A stretch of 64,000 nt of DNA from Heterohyrax brucei (lineage: Eukaryota > Chordata > Mammalia > Hyracoidea > Procaviidae): NCBI GenBank assembly GCA_028571685.1, contig CM053140.1, forward strand, positions 147,483,701-147,547,700, given 5' to 3'. This document shows positions 1 to 10,342 of this stretch, in pieces. The position numbers were made by a program, and so were the translations under genes. The notes beneath the pieces are model-generated. The model was not told the DNA's origin, did no database searches, and saw nothing but the letters and a program-made list of their open reading frames with translations. Position 1 is the first letter of the stretch, and every line of letters starts with the position of its first letter.

Positions 1-1139
1 TGCAAAGATATCTTTAAGAAAGTGTATTTAAACAAAAAGAAGTGTGACTAGGACACCATTAGCCTAACAACTCACAGATACCTTGGAGTAAGGTGGTGGG
101 AAAAAAAATTCGTATCTGCCACAGAGTAAAATGTGTTATCTTGTCCATTAGTTGTGTGGTTAAACTTTCTTCAAGGTATAACAAACCCTGGAAATGATTT
201 CAATTGAACAACCAAAGAAACGGAATAAAAATCACTTAAAACTGGTTCATACCAGCTCTCTTGCATGTTCTAAGATCAAGTCACTAAACATTATTTTGAG
301 GAGAAAGGGTTTAGTGAACCCTAGAAATTGGATTTGATTTATGCCAGAAAATCTGCCTTTTCACTGCTTGAGATTTCTATGGAAGAAAGCCACAGTCTTT
401 TACCAAGTGGTTTCTAAGGAAACCCCTTATAGTACAGCATCTGAAAACAATTTGGTTGTTAACGAGAAGAAGTTCTCACGATGGTGGGAAAGTGTTGAGT
501 GAAAGAAAAGGCTTCCAGATTTGGCAGTCAGTCTGTAAAAACCGTTTACTCTTCTACAGTTATGTTTATGAAATTTCTACATAGATTAAACATTTACATA
601 TTTTCTTTCACAGTTGTTCTTCTTTGTAATATATTTTTTATAGAAGCTAGAGCAGTGGAAAAAGTCTTTGGCTAAAAAATGTAGATATTTGAGCTTACAA
701 ATGTATTCAGACAAGTGGCTTCCCTGGAATCTCTGTGCTCCATTGAGTTTTTCAATCTGATTTAGAATTCCAGCATTCTGGAATTCAGATATTAGCATTT
801 AATTATATTACAAGTAAATTAATTTCCATTAAAGTTTTCTCAAAAATCTTAAAATACAGAAGGGTATTTATATACTTTTAAACGTGGCTTTGAAAATCTA
901 CTTGGAAATGTCTTATGCGTTGTTTTATTTTATTTCAAGTTCTCCCCAAAACAAAATAATTGTTTGCAATATTATAACTTGTTGATTTAATTCTATGCTT
1001 AAATTTTGTAATCTAATGAAAAACTAAATCATGTAAATGCTAAATGTGCCTGTTGAAATCAGTTTCCTGAATAACGATACCCATATTTTCTTGGTAATTT
1101 TTAAGTAATGAAACAAACAAAAAGATTCACACAGCAATT
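1..1139. other. AT-rich single-copy DNA, no gene seen
   Basis: No repeat family or coding frame is recognised here. Stop codons are frequent on both strands. If the minus-strand exon candidate at 1354-1521 is real, this stretch would hold its 3' untranslated region. A pair of overlapping AATAAA-type signals lies on the minus strand near 920. That is suggestive only, because the sequence is very AT-rich. Confidence 0.4.
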
Positions 1140-1353
1140 GTAAATAGATTTTAATCTGTAGCACTATTCAGACATGAATCAATATATGATAGAAACTCCA
1201 AAACATGGTGTATTCTTTCTTTCTTACCGTGGAAGCTATGTAAGTTTGCAATTCTGTATAACAGTATGGTACTCAATGTCAAGTCACTGGAAAGCCTGTG
1301 GATGCATCACTCTGCGTGGCCACCACCAGCCCGTCTGCCCTCCAGGACGTTCT

Positions 1354-1521
1354 CTACATTAGACCTCTGTAGAAGGCAGAGTTGCCAAGAGACTCCTTGT
1401 TGTCCTCAGTTGTTCCCCTCGTTTCACCCCTCCTCCTTCCTCTTTCTTCTCTGGTCTTTGAACTTCCTCCACTTTGGGCAGCTGCTCTCATTTGCAGCTC
1501 TGCTTTGGGCAGGGCAAAATT
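1354..1521 (-). CDS. Candidate 3'-terminal coding exon (gene not identified)
   Basis: On the minus strand a long pyrimidine tract (about 1524-1556) ends in CAG directly before base 1521, which is a strong-looking 3' splice site. From 1521 the frame stays open for 55 codons and ends at a TAG (1354-1356), and 168 bases is exactly 56 codons. The peptide is hydrophilic, rich in Arg, Glu, Gly and Ser, and ends in NSAFYRGLM. A second frame of the same stretch is open for 30 codons and is also very basic (it contains KWRKFKDQRRKRKEEG), so the reading phase is not certain. I do not recognise the family. GC content is higher than in the flanks. No partner exon was found upstream. It could also be a chance open frame in a conserved noncoding segment. 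Confidence 0.28.
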   Translation of the reverse strand, partial: NFALPKAELQMRAAAQSGGSSKTREERGRRRGETRGTTEDNKESLGNSAFYRGLM

Positions 1522-1680
1522 CTGCCAGTGAAAACAGGAAAAGTAAGAAAACAAGAAGATTTGGAAGTGCTTTGCATGGGTTGCATCTCTGTGGCTGCCA
1601 GCTTTGAGATCTTTCCAACGCTGGGGGTGAGGGAGAGGGACAGATGGAGAAGGAATCTGCTGCTGGGGGCAAGACTCTAA

Positions 1681-2666
1681 CTCATAGGTATCCTAGATTA
1701 CCTGGGAGCCCTCCCCCGACCTTGTGTTTCTGAGGGCACATAGCTACCATTCCGTATTCAGATATTCTGTTGTCAAATTGTTTGTAATAATAGTTTATGT
1801 AACATTTTAATTATGGTATTTGAAAGAGGGGGTATAACCAAAGTTTTCCTATGCCCGTTTCTCACGAGACCCATAAACTCAGAGGACAGAAACGTCTCTG
1901 TTTAACAGTCTCTGAGAGTAAATGATTGGCAGGCATGACTGCAAGTACATTTCACAAATATGAGTTCATGGAGAAAATTAAGAAAATATCCTCTCTGAAT
2001 AAAGATAACAGCAAGAAAAGTACTTTATAATTGCCATTGTTATGCCAATATACTTTTGAGGCTTTGTGAGGACTTTGTTAAGAGACTTAAGAAAAGGAAG
2101 AGATGTCATTCTGGTCTTTGTTAATAAAACATCAGGAAGATTTGTTGACAGTGGTATCTGAATGGTATACTCCAAATAGAAACACAGTCTCTACCTCAGT
2201 GGGTTTACTTGTTTGTGCTTCTTTTCCTCCTCTTCCGCGTTATCCAGAGCAGCACCACAGTATGGCTGCCCAGATAAGGCAGCGGTCTGTGTGGCTGGAG
2301 AGTCTTGCATAACACATTAAAAAAGGATATTAGTCTTCTATAACTCAGTCTGCTTTGCACACTGACAAATACATAGCTGAATGAAGAAGTTGCCCAAGTG
2401 AAAAGTTTCCTGTCTTTGACCTTCACTGAGGAGTGCTGGTTGTATTATTAGACCTGAACACATAAAGGGCAGAATCCACACAACGGCTGAAAATGCGTAC
2501 TTTTTTTTTTTAAAAGATAAAAAAAAAAGTAGCTATTTGTTGAGTCCAGATCCATGTAGAGGAATTACACTCTCGTGATAAATTTAGTTCAACATATTCT
2601 AAATAATTGGTAGACTCTTCACTGGCAGCTCTGAGTACACAGATTAAGGAGATACTATGGTCATGG
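1681..2666. other. Single-copy DNA, no gene seen
   Basis: No family-level similarity is recognised. Short open frames on both strands lack domain character. Homopolymer runs near 2500-2530 interrupt any longer frame. The last 18 bases before the L1 that follows form its target-site duplication. Confidence 0.35.
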
Positions 2667-2684
2667 AGGAGCTCACAGATTTTT
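2667..2684. repeat. Left target-site duplication of the L1 at 2685-4360
   Basis: 18 bases identical to 4361-4378, flanking the L1. The T-run at its end matches the usual L1 endonuclease preference. Confidence 0.9.
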
Positions 2685-4360
2685 TTAAAAATTTTTTATT
2701 TAATATAACTGAGTGAAAATGTACATTCCCATGTAAATTTACATACCCACCTATATGCAGCTTCCACTGCTCTCCCTGCCGGGTGACAGCACACTATTCC
2801 TCTCTGTTCCATACATGTCTCATTCTCTCAACACTCTCTTTTTTCCCTCCTCTTTACCCAGTCTCCTTCCTCCAGCCAGAGGTCAGCAGGATGACATCCT
2901 ATAGATGTACAGAACCATAAAGTGCATCCAATATATGGTCACTCTGCATCGCCAAATCCAATACATTCCTGTCCAAAGCGTGGACCTTTGTTATGATTTA
3001 TGGTCAAGGGCAGCATCAGGGCAAGGGGCCATGCTCCCAGGGGAACCCCGAAACCACTGGACCATCAATTGAGGTCTTTTAGTGGGGATCTCAGGGTGCA
3101 CCCCATTTTATTCTTGTGTTGCCAGTGAGACTCAACTCAGTGAGCTCCATCATGGCTATCACTGGTGGTGGCCGGACACCATCCAGTTCTTCTGGTCCCA
3201 AGTCGATGTAGGCACCCACTGCTGTGGGTCTCTTTGTCTTCTGGGTTGTCTTTCCCCCATGTCATTTTGGTCCTTGGTGAGCATCTGTTCCTGCTGAGTT
3301 GGGACCATTTGCTGTGCCCTCGGATGGCAGCTTGACAGCTTTTAAGACTCCAGATGCCACTCACCAAAGTGGGGTGCAGAGAGCTCTCTTAGCAAAATGC
3401 TAGTTGTGCCAATTGGCCTGGAATTCACCTAAGAGCATGGTCCCCCGCCCCCCGCCCCAGCTACTCTATCCTTGCAATATTGGGTTAAGATGGAAGGAGT
3501 ACTCAAGTTATGCTGAAGTCCGCTTAATGTTGTTCTTGTTTCTAATGTGTGCTGTCACCGATTTCACCCAACCAGATACCTAGCAATTATCTAATCTAAA
3601 CCCTCCCTCCCTCCCTCCCTCCTCTCCCTTGCAGCTGTCAAAGAGTCTTTTCTTCTATACACAAGTCTGTTTTTGAGATCTTATCATACAGGTCTCATAC
3701 AATATTTGTCCTTTTCTCGCTGACTGCTTTCAGTCAACATAATGTCTTCCAGTTGAAACCAGGTCATGAGATGTTTCCTGGAGTCATCGTTGTTCTTTAT
3801 CATTGTGTAGTGCTCCATTGAGTATATATATCACAGTTTACCTATCCATTCTTCTGTTGTTGGGCATCTGGGTTGATTCCATCTTTTTGCTATCGTGGAC
3901 TGTGCTGCGATAAACATTCTGGTGCACGTGTCCATTGGTGTGAAAGGCCTTGATTCTGTAGGATATATTCCAAGTAGTGGAATTACTGGGTCAAATGATA
4001 TATCAATATCCATTTTTTTAAGGAAGCACCAGATTGCTTTCTAAAGAGGCTGGACCACTTTGCAACCCCACCAACAGTGTGGGAGGGTTCCACTTTCTCC
4101 ACAGCCTCTCCAGCATTTGTTGTTTTGTGTTTTCTGGATCATGGCCAACCTTGTTGGGGTGAGATGGTACCTCACTGTCGTCTTGATTTGAGTTTCTTTA
4201 ATAACTAAAGATCGTGAACATGTCTGCATGTGTTTTTTGGCTGCCTGGATCTCTTTTTTAGTGAAATATCTGTCCATCTCCTTTGCCCGTTGCTTAATTG
4301 GATGATTTGTCTTCTTCTTGTTGATATTTTGTAGTATCTTATAGATTATGGAAATCAGGC
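2685..4360 (-). mobile_element. 5'-truncated L1 LINE (3'UTR plus ORF2 C-terminus)
   Basis: Read on the minus strand, this is the last part of L1 ORF2 followed by a long 3'UTR and an A-rich tail, seen as the T-rich stretch at 2680-2700. Fragments of the ORF2 C-terminus are recognisable between about 3690 and 4360, including PLLGIYPTESRPFTPMDTC and the Cys-rich segment around 4080. The insertion is bounded by an 18-bp direct repeat, AGGAGCTCACAGATTTTT, at 2667-2684 and 4361-4378, so this is a proper target-primed insertion. A (CCCT)n run lies near 3602-3622. A sister copy at 60691-62370 is truncated at almost the same position. The frame has shifts and stops and is not functional. Confidence 0.93.
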
Positions 4361-4378
4361 AGGAGCTCACAGATTTTT

Positions 4379-5140
4379 GACAATCTCTCTTCTCCTTAGA
4401 TTCTGGATGGTTTTTAGATCATTTCCTTAGAATTATGTTTCCTTGGACAATGTTACCCTTATTCAAAGAACAGATCTTTAATTAATACTTTATTTTGCAG
4501 TAAAGTGCCAGATCTTTCAGAGAACGGTGGTGGGTAAGACCAAGGACCCTACCCTCCAAAAGTACTAAGGCAAGTGGAGGAGAGAGAAAAGAGAAATTAC
4601 AAGACAGTTTTTATGCAAGTGAACAAATAATATCCTTTCACTGAGTACTGAATTTCAAAAATTTCAGTAATTACTGTCAGTTGCATGCCAACACATGCAA
4701 ACTACTTTGCAGATTAAAAACACTCAGTAGACTGTTAACCATCATTGTGACGCTTAGAACCTTCTCCTTTTCTCTTAGGATATTCTTACTCCAGATACTG
4801 AATGCAAATCTAGACCTTCTATATTTAACTTCTTTAAATATTTCAGTCACAAAAGTCAGTGTATTGTCTAGGTGCAGTGAAGCTTCTTACGTGTTAGCCT
4901 GTCTTTCCTCAGTTCCTCAATACCGCCTGTGATGATGGTAGACAGTTGTGAAACATTGCCTATTCATTGAGAGAAAGTGGAAAGCCCTTCATTCTATGTC
5001 CATGTTTCCTTCCCGGCAGCTTTTTTCTGGAAGATGAATACCAAATGTTATAGTGAAGCTTTAAAGAAAAGTATGGTTTAGTGAGTTTTGCTCTAGACAG
5101 TAGTCTGATGCTGTCATAAATAATCAGTTTAATTTTAGAT
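4379..5140. other. Single-copy DNA, no gene seen
   Basis: There is an 83-codon open frame on the plus strand (4681-4932), but it has no recognisable domain, no obvious splice context and ordinary AT-rich composition. I treat it as chance. Confidence 0.35.
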
Positions 5141-5216
5141 CAGTGTTTCTCGGCCTTGTTGTTATTGACATTTGGGCTGGGTAATTATTTATCATTGTAT
5201 GTGTGTGTGTGTGTGT

Positions 5217-5247
<31 letters not shown>

Positions 5248-5416
5248 CACGTTGTCTACTGTGCATAGGAAGATGCTTAGCAGCTTCGCTAACCTCTACC
5301 CGTGAGAATATAGCACCTGCCTAGTTGTGACAGCTAAAAATGATGCCAGAAGTTGCCACATATACTCCCTGAGAGGAAGATAAAGTCACCTGCAGGTGAA
5401 AACCATTGCTTTTGAT
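5141..5416 (-). mobile_element. MER20-like hAT-Charlie nonautonomous DNA transposon
   Basis: The stretch starts with a CAGTGTTTCTC-type end and closes with a matching inverted end (AAAACCATTGC). Between them are segments typical of MER20, recognised from memory of the family: the 'ttgacatttgggctggg' block, the 'cctctaccc' block and the 'gttgtgacagctaaaaatg' block. A GT microsatellite has grown inside it. It is an old mammal-wide element and an age marker for the surrounding DNA. Confidence 0.72.
5198..5248. repeat. (GT)n microsatellite
   Basis: About 25 GT units with one A interruption at 5221, lying inside the MER20-like element. Confidence 0.95.
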
Positions 5417-6343
5417 CATCCTAGCCATCACCTTTAATCTGATGGAACTGTGCAGCGTGACCATGGTGTAGGACCTTTCTTCCTTCACGTATTTAGGGCT
5501 TCACTTCTGCAGGGTACTGGCTAAATCATGATGCGTAAGATGGTCCTTGCCTCGAAGTAACTCAGTCTAACAGTTTCTGAGTTGAGTTGATTCATCAGGT
5601 TTTTGGAAACGTGTGGAGTAATCCTTCATAATACTGTGAAGCAATACCTTGAGCTTTCTAGCTAATTATAATAGATGTCCAAAATCAGAGCTATCTTATA
5701 TTTATTGAGTGGTATTAGAATACCTCCAAAGTAGGCAACAATCTCCTATAATTTTCTTTAAACCTTTCATTGAAGAGTTGATTTCTCATCAAGAAATGAA
5801 TTAAAACTTCTTACTTTGTTTAACACTGAAATATTATTTATTTTTTTTAATTTTTCACTAGGTCTTTTTCCTCCAAATAAATCTCCCAGAAACCAACACT
5901 TGTGTCATGGATTTGGCAGATAATAGCAGCACTTGTCCTTATACACAGAGTTCCTGTTGTTTGTACAGCTGTCCACACTCTGGACATTTGTGCATGCACA
6001 CTGAATTTAAAAAAATTAATTATAACATTAAGTCTGTGATGAAAGGGTCTCATGATTGTGTAACTGAAGCTGAACCAAGTGTTCAGGTTGTTATCAAAGA
6101 TATAAAAACCTTAAAAAGTAACAAATAAATCCAACTGTATTATAGTTAAACTTTACGATTATTAAATCAAATCTAGGGCAACCTACAGCATAGCCTTTAA
6201 TACTGTCTTTGAACTGGTAAGTTTCAAAGCTAAATAAAAACAAAAGAATGTCCGGTAGTACAGCATTTCCCTGACACCCAGACCTTTTACTTGCCAAAGT
6301 GATTCAACCCTTAATTCATAAAGCTGTATAAAAAGTCTGAGTT
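5417..6343. other. Single-copy DNA with a 73-codon plus-strand frame of unknown nature
   Basis: A plus-strand frame at 5907-6128 encodes a Cys-rich N-terminal half (CCLYSCPHSGHLCMH) followed by a polar half. A T-rich tract and TAG lie at about 5835-5862, a possible acceptor. No family is recognised and there is no clear downstream donor. It may be an old transposon remnant. Nothing else is seen in this stretch. Confidence 0.25.
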
Positions 6344-6511
6344 GGAACCCTGGTGGCACAGTAGTTAGAGTTTGGCTCCTAAACAAAGGGTCAGCAGTTT
6401 GAACCCACCAACTGCTCCTTGGAAACCCTATGGGGCAGTTCTCCTCTGACCTGTAGGGTCACTCTGAGTCTGAATTGACCTGATGACAGCAGGTCTGGAT
6501 TTTGGTTTGGG
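6344..6511 (+). mobile_element. AfroSINE-type tRNA-derived SINE
   Basis: The head GGAACCCTGGTGGCACAG is followed by a B-box-like GTTTGAACCCACCA, then the body with 'ctccttggaaaccctatgggg' and a tail containing 'gtctgaattgacctgatg'. It ends in a T/G-rich tail. This is the standard layout of the family seen about twenty times in the window. Confidence 0.85.
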
Positions 6512-6592
6512 TATGAGGTAGTAGTGAAGAATGTTCAAGGATTCATGCAATTGTTTTTATTTTTAATGTTTCCCTGTCATTGAAGTTTTTCC

Positions 6593-6792
6593 TGAGTAAA
6601 CTGTTGCACAGTGGTTAGGCATTCGTTGGCTAACAGAAAAGCCAGTGGTTTGAACCCACCAGTCACTCCACGAGAGAAAGAGGTGGCAGTGTACTTCCTA
6701 AAGACTGCAGCCTTGGAAATCTTTTTGGCAGTGCTTCACTGCCGTTGTAGGGTCTCTGTGAGCTGGAAGTGACGTGATGGCAGTGAGTGATG
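6593..6792 (+). mobile_element. Older, longer SINE of the same superfamily
   Basis: It has the same tRNA-like head (gcacagtggttag ... gtttgaacccaccagt) but keeps an extra middle block, 'gaggtggcagtgtacttcctaaagactgcag', that the short subtype lacks. The tail 'ctgtgagctggaagtgacgtgatggcagtg' is the family tail. Confidence 0.75.
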
Positions 6793-6860
6793 TGTAGCAT
6801 TGTCTTATAATCTTGTATACCAACGCACATGTACACATACAAAGAACCTGCATGGTGTAC

Positions 6861-7057
6861 ATGGTTCACGCACTCTGGTGCTAACTGAAAGGTTGGAGGA
6901 AGGTTGGAGGTTCAAGTCCACCTAGAGACACCCTGGAAGAAAGACCTGGCAGTCTGTTTCTGAAAAACCAGCTGTTGAAAACCCTGTGGAACACAGCTCT
7001 ACTCTGACACACATAGGTTGTCGTAAATCCTCCATGGCCAAATGGTGTTTTGGTTCT
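6861..7057 (+). mobile_element. Third SINE subtype with a 'cctggaagaaagacctggcag' body
   Basis: The head is 'catggttcacgcactctggtgctaac', with 'ggttggaggttcaagtcc' as the B-box region. The body 'gaaagacctggcagtctgtttctgaaaaaccagc' and the tail 'cgtaaatcctccatggcc' follow. A short internal repeat of 'ggttggagg' (6891-6911) shows a local duplication. Confidence 0.68.
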
Positions 7058-7059
7058 GT

Positions 7060-7531
7060 GTATCTGTATAGTTAAGCTAATGTTTATTGAATGCTTACAG
7101 AATGCAGGAACTGTGCCAAGCACTTTGTGTACAACCATGTATTTCACCTAAGGACTTCATCCAGAGTCATATGAGAATCATACATAGAGTGAGTTCCAGA
7201 ACTTGCATCTGAATTTTTGTCTGGCTCTAGCATTCTTGCTTTTAACTGTAACATATCTAGGGTCCAGCGCTGTATGGACTTTAAAAGAAATGTCTAAGCT
7301 ATCTGCTCCTCCAAGAAGATAATTTAGTCGTTTTTGTCTCTGTGTTTCTAAAAATGGCAGGAGACTTTTGTCCAAGGGCACCCGAGGCAGCTCCACTCAA
7401 GTTCAAATTTCTAAGGATCTGTTTGACCCAGGTTGGTTCGAGAGTCCAACCAGTTCGTGTGAGTAGAAGATGACTCAATGGCAATGGACTTGTTTCTTTT
7501 TCTTTTTGGAGTTTATTTTCATTAAAAGAGC
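7060..7531. other. MIR-like remnant and single-copy DNA
   Basis: 7068-7150 resembles a MIR/L2 core ('tttattgaatgcttacagaatgcaggaactgtgccaagcac'). The remainder is unassigned. A SINE-tail-like piece ('gatgactcaatggcaatgg') is visible at about 7468-7486. No gene is seen. Confidence 0.4.
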
Positions 7532-8054
7532 TGTCATAGGTTGAATTGTGTCCCCTCAAAAACATGTGTAGCCATGTGGCTGGGCCATGATTCCCAGTAT
7601 CTTGTGACTGTCCTCCATTGTGTGGTTTTCCTATGCTGTATGTTAAAGAATTAGGGTGGGACTGTAAATCCCTTCATAGGATCACCACCCTGCTCCACTG
7701 TAAAGGAGTTTCCCTGCAGTATGGCTTGCCCCACCCTCAATCCTTTCAGCCTACAAGAGATAAAAGGAAAGAGAAGCAGACAGAGAACTGGGAACCTCAC
7801 ACCATCAAGAAAGCAGTGCCAGGAGGATAGCGTGTCCTTCAGACCTGAGATTCCTTTGTCCAGACGCTCCCTGGACAAAGACTGATGCAATACTGGGCTT
7901 TCCTCCAGAGCCGACAAGGGGGAAAGCCTTCCCAGGAGCGGACACCCTGAATGTGGACTTGTAGCCTACCGGACTGTGTAAGAGTAAACTTTCCTTTGTT
8001 AAAGCCATCCACGCTGTGGTATTCCTGTTAGAGCAGCCCTAGCTGACTAAAACA
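7532..8054 (+). mobile_element. Solo LTR, MaLR/ERVL type
   Basis: The 523-bp unit starts TGTCATAGG and ends CTGACTAAAACA. It is flanked by a perfect 5-bp duplication AGAGC (7527-7531 and 8055-8059), the duplication length of ERVL/MaLR elements. The start 'gttgaattgtgtcccc' and the end 'gttaaagccatcca...gtggtat...gcagccctagctgac' match the MLT/MST-like LTR plan as I know it. No internal retroviral sequence adjoins it, so it is a solo LTR left by recombination. It inserted at the head of the SINE that follows. A second copy of the type lies at 47677-48238 on the other strand. Confidence 0.85.
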
Positions 8055-8059
8055 AGAGC

Positions 8060-8265
8060 CATGGTGGTACAGTGGTTAAAGTACCCAGCTGCAAACCAAA
8101 AGATCAGCACTTCGTACCTACCAGCAGTTCTGCAAGAGGACGATGTGGCAGTCCACTTCTATAAAGAATTACAGCTTGCAAAGTGTATCAGCAGTTCTAC
8201 TTTGTCACATAGCATTGCTGTGAGTGAGAATTGACTTGAAGCAATGAGTTTGGCTTGGGATCTCC
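8060..8265 (+). mobile_element. Older long-subtype SINE
   Basis: The head 'catggtggtacagtggttaaag' and the middle block 'gaggacgatgtggcagtccacttctataaag' are followed by the diverged family tail 'gagaattgacttgaagcaatg'. It abuts the LTR target duplication. Confidence 0.75.
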
Positions 8266-8309
8266 ATTAACTCGCATTTCTATCAGGATCAAGAAATGAA
8301 ACTTTACAT

Positions 8310-8460
8310 AAACAGCTTCTGTGACAATAATAACATTAACTAATCATTTACAATATGCCAGGAATATGGTTTATGAGCGCTTTATATTTATGATCTCTTT
8401 TTATCCTCCACAGCTCAGTGAGGTCATATTACTATTTGCACTCTAATTCTACAGTATTAT
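8310..8460 (+). mobile_element. MIR-like SINE remnant
   Basis: It carries the MIR core pattern ('atatgccaggaatatggtttatgagcgctttatatt... ctttttatcctccaca...') at clear but low similarity, from memory of the family. Confidence 0.5.
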
Positions 8461-8563
8461 ATAACAAGATTATTTATTTAATAAAAATGCTTAGAATACA
8501 TAAATATTTATATAACAAAATACAGCCTTGGATGTATACTAAGTTTAATAAACATGTGTTTAA

Positions 8564-8863
8564 TCAAAACAAATAGAGATTAGTTAGCGATGGTCTCTGT
8601 ACATTTCTTTGCCCCTTGAAGAATGTATGGAAAAAGCGATTGGTCGTCTGTTTTAACAGAATTGTCAGAGATGTTTTCACGTCACGTAGTTCCCCCAAAC
8701 AATTGAAGTCTGAGAATTGTTTCTTAATGTCTCCATTAAGAGGAGTTTTGTCAAATGCTTCAAAAGTACACAGTGTGAGCGAGCACTGAATGTTGCAGGA
8801 AGGACAGAGGACTTGTTTTTCTCCCCCTCCGCTGGATGCGACGCTCAGTTTGGCAGGAGTCAA
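8564..8863 (-). other. Unassigned 99-codon minus-strand open frame
   Basis: The minus strand is open for 99 codons from an ATG at 8861-8863 to a TAA at 8564-8566. The peptide has a CPSCNIQC motif near residues 20-27 and a polar middle (KTPLNGDIKKQFSDFNCLG). I recognise no domain. The composition is somewhat richer in GC and CpG than the flanks. A polypyrimidine-rich stretch ending in CAG lies upstream on the minus strand near 8880-8895. This could be an exon, a retrocopy fragment or chance. There is no second piece of evidence. Confidence 0.2.
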
Positions 8864-8895
8864 CCTTAGCGGAAAGGCAGACTGAAGGCAAACAG

Positions 8896-9489
8896 ATGCA
8901 AGGACTCATCTCCTTCCTGTATTGTTACTGTCTTCTCACTGGGAGATTGTGTGTCTTTTGTAGTCCAACCTACAAATTACTCTGAGAAGCAAAGATATAC
9001 TTTGTGCCAAACTATGCCTGTATCTGTTCCCTTACTAAGTGACGGAAAAACGTCACTCAACGTTTAAATATTAAACACTTAGGTCAAAATAATTTGAAAC
9101 TCCTTTTTTGTCCCCTCATTAAACTCTTCTGTGTTTTTCTGAAGCCGTTGCATTAGATGACAGTTTACTTCTCTGCGTCGCGCTAACAGCAGTGAATTTC
9201 ACACCTTCAGGGGTGTGTCCTGTGGTTTAAAAAAATGAGAGTAAATTCAAAAAAATGAGAGTAAATTCAAAAAAAATGGATAAATTTAGCAAAAAGAATT
9301 GGACGTTCATTTTGATTATATTTTGTTGGTGGCAGTTATGGCAGTTATGATGCTTACTAATACAGTCATAACAAGACAAAATATTATCAGTTAAGTATCA
9401 AGAGGGCATGGAGGAAGTGAGTTATAACCTGTTTTTATCCCAACTGTTGTGCCTTGCCTTAAAAAAGAAAAATCAGTTAGAAAAAGTAC
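8896..9489. other. Single-copy DNA with a short tandem duplication
   Basis: No gene or recognised repeat. At about 9230-9280 a 21-base unit ('aaaaaaatgagagtaaattc') is present twice in tandem with a third partial copy. Confidence 0.45.
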
Positions 9490-9805
9490 AGTCATTCATC
9501 TCTTAACATCCATGATAGGTTCTGTAAAATAGCATATTATATGATTTGGACATTGTGTGAATATTCCTAGATCATGAGCAATAGCATTCACTGATTTTCT
9601 GCCTTCGTGTTGTTAAGTGGCCGCTTGTTTGACCTAGCAAAGCTAGGTCATGTAGAATTCTGTAGTATACCTGGTACTTACTAAATAGACAAGATACAGC
9701 ACAAATATGGTGCTGTATTTCAGCTGATCTGTCTGGCAAGGTAATATATGGCTTGAGTAGGTTAGTACTGTGCAGTACTGTATATATAATAAGAAGTTAT
9801 AAAGA
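9490..9805. mobile_element. Uncertain DNA-transposon remnant, left part
   Basis: The block beginning 'cagtcattcatctcttaacatccatgatagg' resembles an old mammalian cut-and-paste element, but I cannot name the family with confidence. A motif at 9588-9610 (GCATTCACTGATTTTCTGCC) recurs in slightly changed form at 10468-10490, on the other side of the foldback element. Confidence 0.3.
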
Positions 9806-10342
9806 CGAGCTTTGACAATTAAGTTCATGAGCTTGATTGTTTTAAGTGCTACCTACTTCATTGCTGACCATCACTGCAGTCACTTCAAAGTACACCTGTT
9901 GGGAAGCTATGCACTGACACCATGCCTAGTCCCCCCTTCAGAGCAATTTTGGAGCTCTTTCTGGAATGGCTATTGCACATGGTGGTAAGGTGGCAAGTTT
10001 GTGAACTTAACTGTATAACTGTTTGTGAGGTAGTTTTCAGCCAGGAAACAAGTAAGTGTATCGGAACACCCTCCCTACTAACCTGGTCTGACGCCCATGA
10101 CTTTTTTCTTTATCTGAAGGTAAAGGAAATACTGAAAGAAGATATTTTGATGACATTCAGGACATCAAGGGTAGTGTGATGACGGCTCTAATGGCCATTC
10201 GAGACAAAGAGTTCCCAAATTGCTTTGAAGAGTGGACTAGGGACTGGCATTGGTGCATAGCTTCCCAAGGGGAGTACTTTAAAGGTGACCATAGTGGCAC
10301 GCAGCAATGAGGTATGGAGCACTTTTTCTGGGACAAGTTCAT
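9806..10342. mobile_element. Foldback mariner-derived element, copy 1
   Basis: The left arm (about 9806-9970) starts with the terminal motif GACAATTAAGTTCATGAGC. It then carries, in antisense, the end of a mariner transposase gene. The right arm (about 10190-10342) carries the same coding end in sense. There the plus frame reads ...DDIQDIKGSVMTALMAIRD, KEFPNCFEEW and WCIASQGEYFKGDH before a stop at about 10308. The two arms are therefore inverted copies of the transposase 3' end around an unequal loop. The right terminal repeat is cut short after 'gacaagttcatg'. It cannot encode a full transposase and would need one in trans. The loop is in the opposite orientation to that of copy 2 at 58323-58840. 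Confidence 0.75.

Noticed and set aside
1266..1680. Two plus-strand frames of 113 and 68 codons
   Set aside because: They overlap the minus-strand exon candidate, have no splice context on the plus strand and no domain. They are likely shadows of a GC-richer patch.
3082..3367. Cys-rich plus-strand frame and its antisense partner, also seen at 61068-61300 and 27343-27669
   Set aside because: The same sequence occurs in three L1 3'UTRs. It is a repeat, not a gene family.
5198..5248. Regular short repeats that could be mistaken for an array
   Set aside because: This is a plain (GT)n microsatellite, and 53545-53591 is (CA)n. There are no spacers, so it is not CRISPR.
7395..7500. Possible further SINE
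   Set aside because: Only a short tail-like stretch (about 7468-7486) fits the family. Head and body are not recognisable.
7618..8008. Several 67-88-codon frames on both strands
   Set aside because: They lie wholly inside the MaLR-type LTR and show no coding character.
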